Source of the DNA: Falsiroseomonas sp051433195
Lineage (GTDB): Bacteria; Pseudomonadota; Alphaproteobacteria; Acetobacterales; Acetobacteraceae
Assembly (NCBI RefSeq): GCF_051433195.1
Contig: NZ_JBHMFT010000007.1
Span: 124,001 to 188,000, forward strand
DNA length: 64,000 nt
Direction of reading: 5' to 3'
Both the position numbers and the translations under genes were made by a program. The number at the start of each line of letters is the position of its first letter. Positions within the stretch are counted from its first letter, which is position 1. This document shows, piece after piece, positions 42,913 to 51,327 of the stretch. The notes beneath the pieces were generated by a model. The model saw nothing but the letters and a program-made list of their open reading frames with translations, made no database searches and was not told where the DNA came from.

Positions 42913-44826
42913 ATGAAGAAGCAGACCTATGGTCAGCTGTGGGACGTCTATGTGGCGGAGGCGTTTCCCAGGCTCCAGCAGGCCGATGCACGCCTGGCCT
43001 ATCCCGGCCAGGAATGGGGCAACGAGAAAAGCTGGCAGCGCATCTTCGACAAGCTGTTCGTCCCCGCCGGCGTCGCGCAGTGGGACGTGGCGATCGAGAT
43101 CGGCGGCGGTGGCGGCAAATACACGGAACGCGTGCTGCACGCCGGCGACAAGGTCCGGCTGTTCGGCTTCGACGTCAGCCGCAACTTCCTCGACGCCACG
43201 GCGGCGCGGCTGGGCGATTTCGTCGAGGCCGGCCGGCTGTCCCTGCACGAGATCGACCCCGTGCACCCGGATGCGATGTTCACCACGCTGTCCGCGCAGG
43301 GCCTGGCGCGCAAGGTCGATGCGGTGTTCAGCATCGACGCCATGGTCCATGTGGACCTCACCTACCTCACCACCTACTGGATGAACGCGGCGCTGCTGCT
43401 GAAGCCGGGTGGACGCGTGCTGATGACGCTGGCCGACCCCACCACCGTCGGCGGCTTCCAGAAGATCCTGCGCGACATCCGAAAGTTCTACAGGTTCCAG
43501 GGCCGCATCTGCCCGAAATTCGAATACCTCTCGGCCGAGATCGCCGGCTTCGTCCTGCGCCGGCTGGGCTTCGAGATCGAGCTGCTGGAGCCCTGGTCGA
43601 ACCATGAGGGCCGGCCGCCACGCGACCTGTACCTGATCGCGCGTCTCGATCGCCCTGGGCAGGCGGAGGCCTTCCGCGATGCGCTGCGCGCCGACCCTGG
43701 CGCCGTGCCGGCCAGCCTGGCGCGGCCGGAATCCTACGCCGACCTGTGGACGCGGGAGGCGCCGCGCGCCATCGCCGGCGGCCCCGACCGGCCGCCCGCC
43801 ACGGCGGTGCTGAACCGGATCTTCGGCATGGCGGACTCGGCCGGCTGGCGACGTGCCATCGAGATCGGCACCGGCGATGGGCGCTATGCGGAGGCGCTGC
43901 TGCGCGCCAACACCGCGGTGAAGCTGACCGTCCTCGACGTCAGCGACCGGGTGATGAAGGCCGCGGCGGCGAAGCTCGCGGACCATGTCGACGCCGGCCG
44001 GCTCGGCTTCCTGCCCATCGACCCGCTGCACCCCGACGGCCTGATGGGCGCCTTCGGGCGGGAGGCGTTGAAGCGGGATGTCGATGCCGTGTTCAGCATC
44101 GACGCCATGGTGCATGTCGACCTGCAGTACCAGCTCGCCTACTGGCTGAATGCCGCGCTGCTGCTGCGGCCCGGCGGGTGGCTGGTGTTCAACGTCGCCG
44201 ACGCGACGACGGAGGCCGGCTTCGCCAAGCTGGTGGGCGACATCCGCCGCTACTTCCCCTGGCAGGGCCAGGCCTGCACGCGCTTCGAATACCAGAGCTT
44301 CACCCTGGTGCGGCCGCTGCTGGAGCGCCTGGGCTTCGACATCGCCTATGCCGGGCACTGGGACCCCCACGCCGGTCCGGGGGATGCCGGTCCGGGGGAT
44401 GTCGGTCCGGGGGATGCCGGTCCGGGGGACGCCAGCGAAGCGGGGCGTGACCTGTACGTCGTGGCGCAGCTGGCGCGACCGGAGGCGGCGGAAGCGCTGC
44501 GGGCGCATGTCAGCATCGGCCTGCCGGTGCCCAGCTTCGCCGCCGCGGTGGAGGAGGCACCGGCGGAGCAGGCGCAGGAGCCGGCGGCCGAGGACGCCGA
44601 GTTGGCACGGCTCGTCGGGCAGGTGCTGTGGCGGCAGCTGCACCTGCAGGCGAACCCCGGCCTGAGCCGGGAGAAACTGCGCGAGGCGATGCGCGAGCAT
44701 TGGGCCGGCAATCGGCGCGAATACACCCGCCTCGGCAACCTCGTGCTGCGTGAGCTGGCCGAGGCCGGCGTGACCCTGCAGCAGGCCGGACCGAAGCGCC
44801 TCGGCCCCACATCCGACGCCGAGTGA
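42913..44826 (+). CDS. Tandem two-domain SAM-dependent methyltransferase with linker repeats
   Basis: A 637-residue protein with two homologous class I methyltransferase domains. Domain 1 (about 1-250) has VAIEIGGGGGKYTERVL, SIDAMVHVDLTYLTTYWMNA and ALLLKPGGRVLM; domain 2 (about 260-510) repeats these as AIEIGTGDGRYAEALL, SIDAMVHVDLQYQLAYWLNA and ALLLRPGGWLVFN. A GPGDA repeat linker near residue 485 follows, then an acidic/helical tail. Both domains keep the glycine-rich SAM loop. The acceptor is unknown; the next genes suggest modification of an acyl or peptide-derived product. Confidence 0.82.
   Translation: MKKQTYGQLWDVYVAEAFPRLQQADARLAYPGQEWGNEKSWQRIFDKLFVPAGVAQWDVAIEIGGGGGKYTERVLHAGDKVRLFGFDVSRNFLDATAARLGDFVEAGRLSLHEIDPVHPDAMFTTLSAQGLARKVDAVFSIDAMVHVDLTYLTTYWMNAALLLKPGGRVLMTLADPTTVGGFQKILRDIRKFYRFQGRICPKFEYLSAEIAGFVLRRLGFEIELLEPWSNHEGRPPRDLYLIARLDRPGQAEAFRDALRADPGAVPASLARPESYADLWTREAPRAIAGGPDRPPATAVLNRIFGMADSAGWRRAIEIGTGDGRYAEALLRANTAVKLTVLDVSDRVMKAAAAKLADHVDAGRLGFLPIDPLHPDGLMGAFGREALKRDVDAVFSIDAMVHVDLQYQLAYWLNAALLLRPGGWLVFNVADATTEAGFAKLVGDIRRYFPWQGQACTRFEYQSFTLVRPLLERLGFDIAYAGHWDPHAGPGDAGPGDVGPGDAGPGDASEAGRDLYVVAQLARPEAAEALRAHVSIGLPVPSFAAAVEEAPAEQAQEPAAEDAELARLVGQVLWRQLHLQANPGLSREKLREAMREHWAGNRREYTRLGNLVLRELAEAGVTLQQAGPKRLGPTSDAE
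44371..44430 (+). repeat. Four in-frame 15-bp tandem repeats encoding GPGDA units
   Basis: Units gccggtccgggggat, the same, gtcggtccgggggat and gccggtccgggggac follow without gaps. Each adds five residues, so copy-number change would not break the frame. They lie in the methyltransferase gene between domain 2 and the tail. Confidence 0.92.
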
Positions 44827-45429
44827 CCGTCGCGGAAGGCTCCATCAACCCGCTGACCATGGCCGCATCGCGGCTGCGGGAGGCGGGCGACCTGCCGGGT
44901 GCGATCGCCCTGCTGCGGCAGGCCGGGGATGCGCCGGATGTCGCCCATATGCGGCTGCGGGGCCTGTTCGATATCCAGGACTACGGTGCCCTGCAACAGG
45001 CGACGCGCGAGGCGATCCGCAGGCTGGAGCCGGGCACCGTGGTGCCGGGGCACCTGTACACGTCCACCCTGCTGCACTTCGCCGAGTTGTGCTGCCTGCC
45101 GCTGGAGGAGATCGAGGCGCCACGACGTCGAGGCGTCGCTGGCGGGGATTCCGGGCCTGAAGGCCGGGCGCATCGTCGCCTTCGGCCTGGACAGCGACCA
45201 GACCGGCTCGGAGGAGTTGGTCGTGGTGGCGGAGCACGATCCGGCGGCGGGCGTCACCATGGCCGCCTGCCGCGCCGCCGTCAGCCGCCACCTGGCCGAT
45301 ACGCTGCTGGTCACGCCGCGCGATGTCCGCATCGTCAAGGGGAGCTGGCTGGTGAAGGCCGGCAGCGGCAAGATCAGCCGGGACGAGAACCGCCGCCGCT
45401 ACCTCGCTCAGTTTCGCCAACCGGAGTGA
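44823..45429 (+). pseudogene. Chimeric locus: unknown helical N-terminus joined to the 3' remnant of an acyl-AMP ligase
   Basis: A GTG overlaps the methyltransferase stop (GTGA) and opens about 98 codons of a helical protein (SRLREAGDLPGAIALLRQAG, YGALQQATREAIRRLEPG). At about 45118 the sequence changes, in another frame, to DVEASLAGIPGLKAGRIVAF, SEELVVVAEHDP and SWLVKAGSGKISRDENRRRY, the C-terminal subdomain of AMP-dependent acyl/fatty-acid ligases including the catalytic Lys. The ligase N-terminal 400 or more residues are missing. The best explanation is an internal deletion joining two genes. The 44823 frame stays open into the ACP gene. Confidence 0.75.
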
Positions 45430-45434
45430 CGCCC

Positions 45435-45677
45435 ATGCCCGCCTTCAGCCTCGCCGACCTGCAGGCCATCGCGCGGGAGGTGATCGGCGACCGCGACATC
45501 CTGCTGACACCCGTCACGGCGGCCGGCGACGTGCCGGGCTGGGACAGCCTGAACCACACGCTGATCACCCTGGAGGTGGAGGCGCGCAGCGGCGTGGCGG
45601 TGGAGGCCGAGGAGCTGGGCGACTGCCCGGATTTCGGCGCGCTGGTGGCGCTGCTGGTCGCACGCCAGGCCGCCTGA
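45435..45677 (+). CDS. Acyl carrier protein-like
   Basis: An 80-residue carrier protein: ATG at 45435, five bases after the ligase-remnant stop. It has four-helix ACP character and the phosphopantetheine site GWDSLNHTLITLEVEARSG (Ser about residue 37), with LGDCPDFGALVALL at the end. It is not the fatty-acid-synthesis ACP in composition; an accessory acyl carrier working with the adjacent (now truncated) acyl-AMP ligase is more likely. The protein is intact. Confidence 0.8.
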   Translation: MPAFSLADLQAIAREVIGDRDILLTPVTAAGDVPGWDSLNHTLITLEVEARSGVAVEAEELGDCPDFGALVALLVARQAA

Positions 45678-45744
45678 GCGGTTGTGACTCGACAGCGGCT
45701 TGCCTCACCCCAACCTGCCGGCCGTCAACCAACGGAGGTCTTTC

Positions 45745-46128
45745 ATGCAAGGTCACACCTACGGCCGGCGCGCGGCGCTGGGCCTTGTCGCCGCCACCGT
45801 CACCGCCGGCGGCGCCGCGGCGCATCACGGCTGGTCCTGGGCGGAGGGCGACCAGGGCGAGCTGACCGGCACGATTCGGGAAATCTACATCGGTGCGCCG
45901 CACCCGACGCTCCGCGTCGAGGCGAATGGCCAGCTCTGGATCGTCGAACTGGGCAATCCGCGCCAGACCGCCGCCGCCGGATTCAACGCCGAGTCCGCCC
46001 GTGCGGGCGACGAGGTGCGCGCGCTCGGCAACCGGTCGCGCAGCAGCGATGAGCGGCGGATGAAGGCGGTGCGGGTGACGGTGCGGGACCGCACCTACGA
46101 CATCTACCCCGAGCGGATCCGCAGCTGA
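45745..46128 (+). CDS. DUF6152-type secreted protein
   Basis: A 127-residue protein with a Tat-like export signal (YGRRAALGLVAATVTAGG, cleavage near AAAHH). The mature part has HHGWSWAEGDQGELTGTIRE, APHPTLRVEANGQLWIVELG and NPRQTAAAGF, matching the small secreted family DUF6152 of unknown role, probably a single beta-barrel fold. GGAGG precedes the ATG at 45745. It is followed without a gap by a small membrane protein gene, which often accompanies this family. Confidence 0.75.
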   Translation: MQGHTYGRRAALGLVAATVTAGGAAAHHGWSWAEGDQGELTGTIREIYIGAPHPTLRVEANGQLWIVELGNPRQTAAAGFNAESARAGDEVRALGNRSRSSDERRMKAVRVTVRDRTYDIYPERIRS

Positions 46129-46196
46129 ACCTGGAGGCGCTGGCCGCCTGGCCCGGGGCGGCGCTGCTGCGGGACTGGCAGACCGCCTACCTGCTG

Positions 46197-46595
46197 GTGA
46201 ATGCGGCGCATATCCTGGGCATCGGCCTGCTGTTCGGTGCCATCGCGACGCTGGACCTGCGGCTGCTCGGCGCCTTCCGTGCCGCGCCGCTGGCGCTGTT
46301 CGGGCCGCCGCTGTGGCGGGTGGCGGCGACCGGCCTGGCGCTGGCGGCGGTGACCGGGTTCTGGCTGTTCACGACGCGGCCCGGCGCCTACCTGGAAAAC
46401 CCGGCCTTCCTGGCGAAGCTCGGGCTGATCGGCGCCGGGCTGCTGAACCTGGCGCTGCTGCACCTGCGTGCGCCTTGGCGGCAGGCGCTGGCGGGCGCGC
46501 CCGTCGCGGCCCTTGTGCGGGCGGCGGCGCTGGTTTCGCTGCTGGCCTGGGTAGGCACGGTGGTCGCCGGGCGCTGGATCGGCTTTCTTCAGTGA
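46197..46595 (+). CDS. Small membrane protein, DUF6644/DUF2214-like (start uncertain)
   Basis: A protein with four hydrophobic helices (LGIGLLFGAIATLDLRLLG, VAATGLALAAVTGFWLFT, LAKLGLIGAGLLNLALLHLR, AALVSLLAWVGTVVAGRW). GTG at 46197 is the first conventional start and gives 132 residues, but it falls within the first helix. The open frame extends upstream to 46053, and homologous family members normally have about 25 residues before the AAHILG motif; a CTG at 46125 overlapping the previous TGA (CTGA) would supply them. Likely partner of the secreted DUF6152 protein. No function known. Confidence 0.68.
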   Translation: MNAAHILGIGLLFGAIATLDLRLLGAFRAAPLALFGPPLWRVAATGLALAAVTGFWLFTTRPGAYLENPAFLAKLGLIGAGLLNLALLHLRAPWRQALAGAPVAALVRAAALVSLLAWVGTVVAGRWIGFLQ

Positions 46596-46616
46596 GCATC
46601 GAATCGGGACGACACC

Positions 46617-47159
46617 ATGCCGGCTGAAGTGATCGCGGTGGCTGCGGCGGCCGGACATGGCTTCTCCAAGCCCGTGCTGCCGGACATCACGCTGCTGGCG
46701 GGGCTGGGGGTGGAGGGCGATGCGCATTGCGGCGTGACGGTGAAGCACCGGTCCCGCGTCAAGGCGAACCCCAACCAGTCGAACCTCCGCCAGGTGCATC
46801 TGGCCAGCGCCGAATTGCTGGAGGAACTGCGCGGCCAGGGCTTCGAGGTCACCCCCGGCGCGATCGGCGAGAATGTGACCGTGGCCGGGCTCGACCTGCT
46901 GGCGCTGCCGCGGGGCGCGCTGCTGCACCTGGGCGAGGCGGCGGTGGTCGAGGTGACCGGGCTGCGCAACCCCTGCTACCAGCTGGACCAGTTCCAGCCC
47001 GGGCTGATGCGCGCCACCCTCGGTCGGACGCCGGAGGGCGCGCTGATCCTGAAGGCGGGCATCATGGCCATCGTGCGCCAGGGCGGCGTGGTGCGGCCGG
47101 GCGATGCGGTGCGGGCCGAGATGCCGGCGCTGCCGCACCGCGCGCTGGAAAAGGTCTGA
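46617..47159 (+). CDS. MOSC domain-containing protein
   Basis: A 180-residue MOSC domain with GHGFSKPVLPDITLLAGLGV, GDAHCGVTVKHRSRV, NLRQVHLASAELLEEL, PGAIGENVTVAGLDLLALPR and GLRNPCYQLDQFQPG, the last holding the single conserved Cys. MOSC proteins bind molybdenum cofactor or sulfur carriers; standalone forms have varied or unknown sulfuration and detoxification roles. Located just before the helicase gene, with a 43-bp gap. Confidence 0.9.
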   Translation: MPAEVIAVAAAAGHGFSKPVLPDITLLAGLGVEGDAHCGVTVKHRSRVKANPNQSNLRQVHLASAELLEELRGQGFEVTPGAIGENVTVAGLDLLALPRGALLHLGEAAVVEVTGLRNPCYQLDQFQPGLMRATLGRTPEGALILKAGIMAIVRQGGVVRPGDAVRAEMPALPHRALEKV

Positions 47160-47202
47160 CCGCCCTTCCCCAACGCCGCCGGCATCGCCATAGTCCCGGC
47201 AG

Positions 47203-49758
47203 ATGGGAACATTGCCGGAACTGTTCAGCCAGTGGTTCGCCGCGCGCGGCTGGTCGCCGCGGCCGCACCAGATGGCGCTGCTGGCGGCCGTACAGGGCGG
47301 GCAAAGCGCGCTGCTGGTGGCCCCGACCGGCGGCGGCAAGACCCTGGCCGGCTTCCTGCCCAGCCTGGTGGATTTGCACGACCATCCGCGGGAGGGGCTG
47401 CACACCCTCTACATCTCGCCGCTGAAGGCCCTGGCAGTCGACATCGCGCGCAACCTGACCGCCCCCGTCGAGGCGATGGGCCTGCCGATCCGCATCGAGA
47501 CCCGCACCGGCGACACCCCCGCGAACCGCCGCGCCCGCCAGCGCGCCGCGCCGCCGCATCTGCTGCTGACCACGCCCGAAAGCCTGGCGCTGCTGCTGAC
47601 CCTGCCGGATGCGGGCGAGATCTTCGCCGGGCTGCATGCCATCGTGGTGGATGAGATCCACGCGCTGGCCGGCAGCAAGCGCGGCGACCAGCTGGCACTC
47701 GGCCTCGCCCGGCTTTCGACGCTCGCACCGGGCGCACGGCGCATCGGGCTGTCCGCCACCGTCGCGCATCCGACGCCGCTGCGCGCCTACCTCTCGCCCA
47801 CCGCCCAGGCCGAGGACGTGGCGCTGGTGCAGGGCGCGCCGGGGGCGCCGCCGCGCCTCGACATGCTGCTGCCGGAAGGCCGCCTGCCCTGGGGCGGGCA
47901 TATGGGGCTCGCCTCGATGCCGGAGGTGTATCGCCGCATCCGTGGCGCCGGCGTCACCATCGTCTTCGTCAACACCCGCGCGCAGTCGGAACTCTGCTTC
48001 CAGGCGCTGTGGCGGCTGAACGACGACAACCTGCCGATCGGCCTGCACCACGGCAGCCTGACCGTCGAACAGCGCCGCAAGGTGGAAGCCGCGATGGCGG
48101 AGGGCAGGCTGCGCGCGGTGGTGGCGACCGCCTCGCTCGACCTCGGCATCGACTGGGGCGCGGTGGACCAGGTGGTGCAGGTCGGCGCGCCGAAGGGCGT
48201 TTCGCGGCTTCTGCAACGCATCGGCCGCGCCAACCACCGCATGGACGAGGCGTCGCAGGCCGTGCTGGTGCCGGCGAACCGCTTCGAGGTCATCGAATGC
48301 ATCGCCGCCCGCCAGGCGATCGCGGCGGAGGAGCTGGATGGCGATCCGCCGCGGGAGGGCGGGCTCGACGTGCTGGCGCAGCACATCCTGGCCGTCGCGG
48401 TGGCCGGGCCGTTCCACCCGGATGCGCTGTATGCGGAGGTGACGCGCGCCGCGCCCTATGCCGAGCTGACGCGGCGCGATTTCGACGATGCGCTGGGCTT
48501 CGTGGAAAACGGCGGCTACGCCCTGCAATCCTATGACCGGTTCCGCCGCCTGTTCCGCGATTCCGAAGGCATGGTGCATATACGTGGCCCCGCCGCCGCG
48601 CGGCAGCTGCGCATGAACCTCGGCACCATCGTCGAGACGCCGCTGGTGAAGGTCCGCCTGCGCGGCGGACCGGTGCTCGGCGAGGTCGAGGAGTGGTTCG
48701 TCTCCACGCTCACCGCCGGAGACTGCTTCATCTTCGCGGGCCAGTTGCTGCGCTTCGAGGGGCTGGACGCGCTGGCCTGCATGGTCTCCCGCGGCGGCGA
48801 GGGCGAGCCCCGCGTGCCCGCCTATGCCGGCAGCCGCATGCCGCTGACCACGCATCTCGCGGCCCGGGTGCGTGGCATCCTGCACGACCCGTCCTCCTGG
48901 CCCGCCCTGCCCGAATCCGTGCGCGAATGGCTGCGGCTGCAGCAGCACCAGTCCATCATGCCGCCGCGCGACGGGCTGCTGGTCGAGACCTTCCTGCGCG
49001 GCGACCGCTGGTTCCTGGTGGCCTACTGCTTCGAGGGGCGCCTCGCGCACCAGACGCTGGGCATGCTGGTGACCAAGCGGATGGAGCGCCTCGGCATGGG
49101 GCCGCTCGGCTACCTGGCGACGGACTACGTGCTGGCCGCCTGGTCTGCCTTCGAGCCCACGGGGATCGAGCGGCTGTTCGAGGAGGACATACTGGGGGAG
49201 GAGCTGGAAGCCTGGATGGCCGAGAGCAGCATGCTCCGCCGCACGTTCCGAAATATCGCCACCATCGCGGGGCTGATCGAGAAGAACCATCCGGGGACGG
49301 AGAAGCGGCCGCGGCAGATGACCATGAACTCGGACCTGATCTACGACGTGCTGCGCAAGCATGAGCCGGACCACATCCTGCTGCGCGCGACGCGGCGGGA
49401 GGCCGCGGCGGGGCTCACCGACGTGGCGCGGATCGGGCTGCTGCTGGCGCGCGCCAAGGCCGGCGGCATCCGCCACATGCGCCTCGAACGCGCCTCGCCG
49501 CTGTCCGTGCCGGCGCTGATCGAGGAAGGGCGGGAATGGGTCGCGGGTGGCGCGCAGGATGCGCTGCTGGCGGAGGCGGCGGACCTGGTCGCGGACGCCA
49601 CCGACGGCGCCGAGATCTTCTCCGAATTGCTCGCCAACGTCACCGAAGCCATCCCGCCGCGCGGCGACCGCGACAGGGCGCGGCGTCCGCGCGACCCGAA
49701 GCAGCGCTACAACCGCTTTGTCAGAACCGCGCCGAAGAACTACGGAGCTCCCACTTGA
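47203..49758 (+). CDS. Ligase-associated DEXH-box DNA helicase (Lhr-like)
   Basis: An 851-residue superfamily 2 helicase. Walker A VAPTGGGKTLAGFLPSL (about residue 42), DEIH box VVDEIHALAGSKRG (about 148), motif III GLSATVAHP, motif V RAVVATASLDLGIDWG and motif VI LQRIGRANHRMDE (about residue 340) are complete. The C-terminal half is the Lhr winged-helix and beta-barrel region. It should unwind or remodel DNA in the ligase-associated repair pathway. The stop overlaps the PdeM start by 4 bp. Confidence 0.94.
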   Translation: MGTLPELFSQWFAARGWSPRPHQMALLAAVQGGQSALLVAPTGGGKTLAGFLPSLVDLHDHPREGLHTLYISPLKALAVDIARNLTAPVEAMGLPIRIETRTGDTPANRRARQRAAPPHLLLTTPESLALLLTLPDAGEIFAGLHAIVVDEIHALAGSKRGDQLALGLARLSTLAPGARRIGLSATVAHPTPLRAYLSPTAQAEDVALVQGAPGAPPRLDMLLPEGRLPWGGHMGLASMPEVYRRIRGAGVTIVFVNTRAQSELCFQALWRLNDDNLPIGLHHGSLTVEQRRKVEAAMAEGRLRAVVATASLDLGIDWGAVDQVVQVGAPKGVSRLLQRIGRANHRMDEASQAVLVPANRFEVIECIAARQAIAAEELDGDPPREGGLDVLAQHILAVAVAGPFHPDALYAEVTRAAPYAELTRRDFDDALGFVENGGYALQSYDRFRRLFRDSEGMVHIRGPAAARQLRMNLGTIVETPLVKVRLRGGPVLGEVEEWFVSTLTAGDCFIFAGQLLRFEGLDALACMVSRGGEGEPRVPAYAGSRMPLTTHLAARVRGILHDPSSWPALPESVREWLRLQQHQSIMPPRDGLLVETFLRGDRWFLVAYCFEGRLAHQTLGMLVTKRMERLGMGPLGYLATDYVLAAWSAFEPTGIERLFEEDILGEELEAWMAESSMLRRTFRNIATIAGLIEKNHPGTEKRPRQMTMNSDLIYDVLRKHEPDHILLRATRREAAAGLTDVARIGLLLARAKAGGIRHMRLERASPLSVPALIEEGREWVAGGAQDALLAEAADLVADATDGAEIFSELLANVTEAIPPRGDRDRARRPRDPKQRYNRFVRTAPKNYGAPT

Positions 49759-50504
49759 ACGCAGCGCCGCTTCACATGGCCGGCCAGCGCCTGATGCTGG
49801 ACCCGGCCGGGCTGCTCGCCTGGCCTTCCGAACAGCTTCTGGTGGCCGCCGACCTGCACCTGGAAAAAGGCAGCAGCTTCGCCGCCGCCGGCCGTTTCCT
49901 GCCGCCCTACGACACGCGGGAGACGCTGGAGCGCCTGGCGCTGGCGCTGCGGCGCTGGAAGCCGGCGCGGCTGGTGCTGCTGGGGGACAGTTTCCACGAC
50001 CGCCACGGCTGCGCCCGGCTGCACGCCGCGGATTGCGCCGCCCTGCAACGCATGCTGGCGGGGCTGGAGGTGGTCTGGGTGCTCGGCAACCATGACCCGG
50101 AACCGCCGGTCGGTCTGCCCGGCATCGCCGTGGCGGAATGGCGGCGCGGGCCGCTGATGTTCCGCCACATCGCCGAACCGGGCGCCAATTTCGAGGTCTC
50201 GGGCCACTACCACCCGAAGGCGTCCATGCCGACCCGCGCCGGGACCGTGACACGCCCCTGTTTCCTGACCGATGCGCGGCGCCTGCTGCTGCCGGCCTTC
50301 GGTGCCTATACCGGCGGGCTGGAGGTGCGCGACCCCGCCATCGCCGCGCTGTTCCCGCGCGGCGGCCGGGCCTTCCTGCTGGGCCAGGACCGGCTGTTCA
50401 GCTTCCCGACCGGGCCCCTGCGCGGCGCCAGGCCGCCTGCAACGGAAAACGCGCCGTCCTTGCCGGACGGCGCGCCTGTCCTCACGCAGCTCGGCGGGGA
50501 CTAG
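49755..50504 (+). CDS. pdeM: Ligase-associated phosphoesterase/endonuclease PdeM
   Basis: A 249-residue calcineurin-like metallophosphoesterase: ADLHLEKGSSFAAAG (metal D-x-H), LVLLGDSFHDRHG (GD), VWVLGNHDPEPP (GNHD), FRHIAEPGANFEVSGHYHPK (GHxH). Family name from coupling to ligase-associated helicases. Start assigned to TTG at 49755, which follows GGAG by 7 bases and overlaps the helicase stop (TTGA); the next ATG is 49776. A GCGCCGTCC hairpin lies in the last codons (50449-50473). Confidence 0.9.
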   Translation: MNAAPLHMAGQRLMLDPAGLLAWPSEQLLVAADLHLEKGSSFAAAGRFLPPYDTRETLERLALALRRWKPARLVLLGDSFHDRHGCARLHAADCAALQRMLAGLEVVWVLGNHDPEPPVGLPGIAVAEWRRGPLMFRHIAEPGANFEVSGHYHPKASMPTRAGTVTRPCFLTDARRLLLPAFGAYTGGLEVRDPAIAALFPRGGRAFLLGQDRLFSFPTGPLRGARPPATENAPSLPDGAPVLTQLGGD

Positions 50505-50511
50505 ACCTGCC

Positions 50512-50555
50512 GCATTTTCCGGGTCGCCAGGCGTCTCCGCCTGGCTTGAAAATGC
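50512..50555. terminator. Bipartite palindrome between convergent genes (possible bidirectional terminator)
   Basis: An inner stem GCCAGGCG/CGCCTGGC (50526-50533, 50538-50545) with a TCTC loop sits inside an outer pair GCATTTTC/GAAAATGC (50512-50519, 50548-50555). It lies between the pdeM stop and the convergent fasciclin gene end. The A/T arms are the only U-like tracts, so termination efficiency is uncertain. Confidence 0.5.
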
Positions 50556-50576
50556 TCTGGCCCCCGCCGCGTCACA

Positions 50577-51185
50577 TCACGGCCAGATGACCTGGTCGAT
50601 CGCGTGGATCACGCCGTTGCTGGCCACGATATCGGCCTGCACCACCCGCGCCGGGCGGGCGGAGACGTTGGCGCCGGCCGCACCGAAGCCGCCCATCTGC
50701 ATCGCCGGGGCCGGGTTCTGCAGCATCACGCCATCCGCATTGCCGGTGATGGCGACATCCGCGCCGTTGCGGGTGCGCAGCCGGCGATCGCTGCCCATCA
50801 GCTCGGAGGCGCGGAAGGCGCCCGGCACGATGTGGTAGTTAATCAGCGCGCCGAGGCGCTGGCGGTCCACGCTTTCCTGGCTGCCGCCGGCGCTGCCGGT
50901 GCCGACGAGCTGCTGCAGCAGGTTGGCGGGGGCGCCGGAGAAGGCGGCGTCGGTCGGGGCGAAGACCGTCATCGGCTCGGCCCGTCGGAAATCCTCGACC
51001 ATGCCGCCACGGCTGATCAGGTCCAGGAAGCGCGAGAAGCGGGTGTCGCCGGCCATGGTGTCGGCCAGGGTGCGGGTCGCCGGCACGGTCTGGGCCCGCA
51101 GGATGGCGGGGGCGGCGAGGGAGCCGGCGGCGGCCAGGGTGCCGAGGGTCAGGACGCGACGGCGCTGGAGAATGGTCTGGATCAT
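50577..51185 (-). CDS. Fasciclin (FAS1) domain secreted protein
   Basis: A 202-residue secreted protein: signal peptide with RRRVLTLGTLAAAGSLAAPA, cleaved near the AILRAQ region. The single FAS1 domain is clear from RFLDLISRGGMVEDFRRAEP, MTVFAPTDAAFSGAPANLL, INYHIVPGAFRASELMG and ASNGVIHAIDQVIWP at the C-terminus. Bacterial FAS1 proteins mediate adhesion or surface interactions. It is divergent from the photolyase gene. Confidence 0.92.
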   Translation of the reverse strand: MIQTILQRRRVLTLGTLAAAGSLAAPAILRAQTVPATRTLADTMAGDTRFSRFLDLISRGGMVEDFRRAEPMTVFAPTDAAFSGAPANLLQQLVGTGSAGGSQESVDRQRLGALINYHIVPGAFRASELMGSDRRLRTRNGADVAITGNADGVMLQNPAPAMQMGGFGAAGANVSARPARVVQADIVASNGVIHAIDQVIWP

Positions 51186-51327
51186 GCGGGGGTATCCTCA
51201 ATTGTGGCCCGCGCGGCCCCTGCACGTCAGGGCAAACCAGGGCGGCAGGCGTTGCGGTCGGGTCAAGAACGCGTTCGATCCGCAATGGTTCGCTCCCGCT
51301 GCTCCCTAATCGGTCGTTTCATCCTAC

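Noticed and set aside
44371..44430. CRISPR-like repeats
   Set aside because: 15-bp contiguous units without spacers, in frame inside a gene; a coding minisatellite.
47062..50253. A 1063-codon minus-strand frame opposite the helicase
   Set aside because: Shadow of the Lhr-like helicase and PdeM, both of which have full motif sets.
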